DNA of 64,000 nucleotides from Phymorhynchus buccinoides (taxonomy: Eukaryota; Mollusca; Gastropoda; Neogastropoda; Raphitomidae). The stretch spans positions 59,036,177 to 59,100,176 of the forward strand of contig CM065684.1 in the NCBI GenBank assembly GCA_017654935.2. The letters run 5' to 3'. A model generated the notes under the pieces. The model had not been told where the DNA came from, did not search any database, and saw only the letters and a program-made list of their open reading frames with translations. A program made the position numbers and the translations under genes. Of this stretch, positions 60,015 through 64,000 are shown one piece after another (positions within the stretch are counted from its first letter, which is position 1; every line of letters begins with the position of its first letter).

Positions 60015-60111
60015 GCCAGCGGTGAGCCGCAATGCCCCAGAGCCTCCCAAAGTGAAGCGAGTGGAGCCAGCGACCTCTGGTGGAAAGAAACGAAAGATGA
60101 CGCGAGTGACG
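60015..60111 (+). CDS. EML6: EML exon 23: basic linker before module 3
   Basis: Acceptor AAATCCAG, donor ACG|GTAAGA; 97 nt, residues 1334-1366. PAVSRNAPEPPKVKRVEPAT, SGGKKRKMTRVT. Pro- and Lys-rich; PxVSRxAPxPxK parallels vertebrate EML5/6. Such basic linkers may contact acidic tubulin tails (inference). Confidence 0.88.
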
Positions 60112-60321
60112 GTAAGAAATCGTGTTGTTTGTTCTTAACCGTACTTCAAATTGCTGTGCTCAAAGCAAAAAGACGTAAGTTGAAAGATGTCACTTCACAT
60201 GAGGAATAAAAAAACTCAATATTTCGGTCATGCTCTTTATGTCGGTCATTTCAGGTCACATTGACGTTACGTCAGATTTATTCATTTAGCTCATTATCAG
60301 TTATTTATTTTTGCATTCCCC

Positions 60322-60455
60322 CGAAGACGGAGTATGGCTGCCCACGTGGCGGGGTAATAAAAAATGGTCAAACACGTAATGTTCTCATCCCTAGCTGATG
60401 CATTTGTACCATAGTGCTTCGGCTGTTGGGATGATCCCTGGAGTCTTTTAGCTAG
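60322..60455. repeat. GATCATCCCAACAG family copy, inverted
   Basis: CGAAGACGGAGTATGGCTGC, GTTCTCATCCCTAGCTGATG and TGTTGGGATGATCCCTGGAG. Confidence 0.8.
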
Positions 60456-60479
60456 GGTACGTCAACAACGACAACAACA

Positions 60480-60580
60480 TCTTTGCAAATTGTTTCTTTA
60501 CAGCTTTGTTAGATGATGCATCTTGCCTTGATCAACTGGTAAGTCCAACGCGTCGAAGATGACTAATTTTGACTTATGAT
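60480..60580 (+). repeat. Segment shared with intron 3 (33,175-33,265)
   Basis: ATCTTTGCAAATTGTTTCTT, TACAGCTTTGTTAGATGATG, CTTGATCAACTGGTAAGTCC. See 33,175. Confidence 0.65.
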
Positions 60581-60900
60581 AGGTTAATTTCGGGGCGGTG
60601 GTATGTAAACTTCAAAATACAAGTTTGGAAGTATTGTAGTGTTCCTTGCATAATGTTTCATTTTTAACACATTAGAGTTTCTTGGTGCTTTTTAAATCCT
60701 TAGAAAGCTTTATTAGTTGATTCTATGTGGAAGAAAAGGTTTCTAAGGTAGTGTGAAGCTTGAACTGAACATTTCAAGACACAGGTTGTGACAAGAGAGC
60801 ACACAATCACCTTTGGCAACTTGTTTTAATGCTTGTGTTGATCACTTGCAATTTCTTGTGGACTCCAGAAAATTATATCAGTGCTGGGTTTTTTGTTCAG

Positions 60901-61030
60901 AATTTGGAGTTGGAGTACATTCATGGTTACCGTGGTTTTGATGCACGAAGCAACCTGTACTATGTGAACGACGGAGCTGACATCATCTTCCATGCTGCCG
61001 GGGCTGGCATTGTGCAGAACCTGTCTTCTG
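60901..61030 (+). CDS. EML6: EML exon 24: third HELP motif
   Basis: Acceptor TTTTTTGTTCAG, donor TCTG|GTAAGA; 130 nt, residues 1367-1410. NLELEYIHGYRGFDARSNLY, YVNDGADIIFHAAGAGIVQN, LSSG. GADIIFHxAxAGIVQNLS is as in vertebrate EML6. The third HELP core reads FDARSN where modules 1 and 2 have xxCRNN, so the conserved Cys and one Asn are changed. A (CT)n run begins 11 bp after the exon. Confidence 0.95.
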
Positions 61031-61038
61031 GTAAGACG

Positions 61039-62434
<1,396 letters not shown>

Positions 62435-62707
62435 GCGTCCAATCTTTCTACCTGAAGCACACGGATGACATCATCGCGCTGACGGTCAACCAGCACCCCA
62501 AATTCAAAAGTGTCGTCGCTACCGCCCAAATCGGCAGCCCCCCTACAGTGCACGTGTGGGACGCCATTACCAAGGAGACGCTCTCCCGCTTGCAGGGGGA
62601 TAACTCTGGGGGCATCTGTTCGCTGGATTTCTCGTGCACAGGGAAAATGATGCTGACAGTCGGCTTGGAGGAGGAGCACAGGCTGACTGTGTGGAGATGG
62701 CAGGAAG
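62435..62707 (+). CDS. EML6: EML exon 25: first propeller, module 3
   Basis: Acceptor ATTTCAACAG, donor GAAG|GTGGGT; 273 nt, residues 1410-1501. GVQSFYLKHTDDIIALTVNQ, HPKFKSVVATAQIGSPPTVH, VWDAITKETLSRLQGDNSGG, ICSLDFSCTGKMMLTVGLEE, EHRLTVWRWQEG. TVNQHPKF and VWRWQEG mark module 3 of EML5/6. Confidence 0.96.
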
Positions 62708-62710
62708 GTG

Positions 62711-62745
62711 GGTTGTGTGTATGTGTGTGTGAGTGTGTGTGTGTG

Positions 62746-62779
<34 letters not shown>

Positions 62780-62910
62780 TGTGTGTGTGAGTGTGTGTGT
62801 GTGTGTGTGGTGATTGGGAAAGATACGTGTCAGTGTGTGTGTGTGTGTGTGGATTAGGTATGTGTTTATGCATGTGTGTGTGTGTGTGTGTGTGTGTACA
62901 TGCATGCATG
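62711..62910. repeat. (GT)n-rich tract at the exon 25 donor
   Basis: Begins within the donor itself (GTGGGTTGTGTGTATGTGTG) and continues with GA and ATGC interruptions. Confidence 0.92.
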
Positions 62911-63479
62911 TGTGTATGCCAGTGTGTATGTATCAGCAAGTTGGGTCAATAGTGGCGGGGCAAATTGCCAAGCGAAGAACAAAGAGAAATAAAAGACAGA
63001 AAGGAAAGCACTGACACATTGTCACCCTTCAGCCTTTGAGAAATAACTCAAAATAATTTGTTGAAAACTCAGCCAGCGGTACACTCAAGGCCTCTCAATC
63101 TGCCCTGACATAGACCAAGGGAAAGGAAGCATAAAACTAGGCTGCTACAAGGCTGTTAAAGCATGCGATCATTTTTACATTTTTTGGCTTAATCTTGGTG
63201 TTATAGAATGGAAGGGCTATCCCCCCCAAAAAAAAAAGAAGTGTCTCAAAAGAGAATTTTCATTCATTTCTTTTTCTTTTCTTTTTTATGCCTCATGCAT
63301 ACGACATCCATTCACTGCTGTCATTGTTATGTGTTCACCGTGACAAAAATTTGGTTTGGTCAATTTAGAATGATGAAAAAACCTCATAAATCACTCCAGC
63401 CATGCACACAAACAAAACGTACATAAACAAAAGGAAAAATGAAAGAAGATTACAGGTTTTTACTTCAGGTTTAGACATG
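62911..63479 (+). other. EML6: EML intron 25, middle
   Basis: Nothing recognised apart from an A-rich run at 63,228-63,238. Confidence 0.5.
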
Positions 63480-63668
63480 GTTCTCCCACAACGAACCACT
63501 ACAAAAGCAAAGTCAGGGGCAAAATTGTGGTCTAAGGGAGTGAAGCGAGTTTAGAAGTGACCAAGGTATGGTGTGCACACAGATTTACTTCCCTTGAAGC
63601 AAATGCATAAAATTGACAGCTATCTATTAATTCCGGACATATATGTCTGGAACGACTTGAATGAGTTA
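63480..63668 (+). repeat. Dispersed repeat shared with 43,540-43,732
   Basis: CAAAATTGTGGTCTAAGGGA, AAATGCATAAAATTGACAGC, TATCTATTAATTCCGGACAT. See 43,540. Confidence 0.8.
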
Positions 63669-63729
63669 ATGTAGTAGCATTGTTATGTTTTGAGTTCAAT
63701 TGTTTTGGGATTTGTTATGTTCTGTTTAA

Positions 63730-63999
<270 letters not shown>

Positions 64000-64000
64000 A

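Overview
This is a window of animal nuclear DNA: intron-rich, full of decayed transposons, microsatellites and minisatellites, with short exons of higher GC and clean GT/AG borders. Gene content (an EML5/EML6-type gene and a PAXX-type DNA-repair gene) and repeat style (tRNA-headed SINEs, a GAA-tailed short repeat, TTAA and TA inverted-repeat elements, CR1/L2-like LINEs) suggest a lophotrochozoan, most likely a marine gastropod mollusc. The species assignment is inference.

Layout. (1) 1-9,909, plus strand: repeat-rich DNA holding what look like the last three coding exons (756-806, 7,542-7,592, 9,781-9,909) of a gene that enters from the left; its product is not recognised. (2) 9,910-20,424: no convincing gene; a tRNA-derived SINE, inverted-repeat elements, homopolymer runs and a 34-bp minisatellite. 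(3) 20,425-23,627, minus strand: a two-exon gene whose protein resembles PAXX, the XRCC4-like non-homologous end-joining factor, including its C-terminal Ku-binding tail. (4) 24-28.5 kb: SINE, a 218-bp near-palindrome and fragments of non-LTR retrotransposons. (5) 28,986 to the right edge, plus strand: 26 exons, all phase-compatible, of a giant EML5/EML6-like microtubule-associated protein. They give 4,731 nt = 1,577 codons, covering EML module 1 (residues about 1-608), an acidic linker, module 2 (about 675-1,265), a second acidic/basic linker, and the start of module 3 (from about 1,366). The last 350-400 residues, judged from the human paralogues, lie beyond the window.

The three EML modules each open with a HELP motif (GYRGxxxRxN) followed by WD40-type blades; such proteins bind tubulin and microtubules. 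PAXX and EML are divergent neighbours (starts about 5.4 kb apart) with no sign of a shared function.

The most striking structure is not a gene. At six coding-exon edges in the two recognised genes (EML exons 7, 8, 13, 17, 18 and the PAXX last exon), a piece of exon with its splice site or stop codon has been tandemly copied into the adjoining intron or 3' flank, giving arrays of decoy exon edges. In addition, (GT)n or (CT)n microsatellites start within a few bases of several splice donors, and transposons sit 10-40 bp from many exon borders. A perfect 174-bp tandem duplication lies just upstream of the EML start codon.
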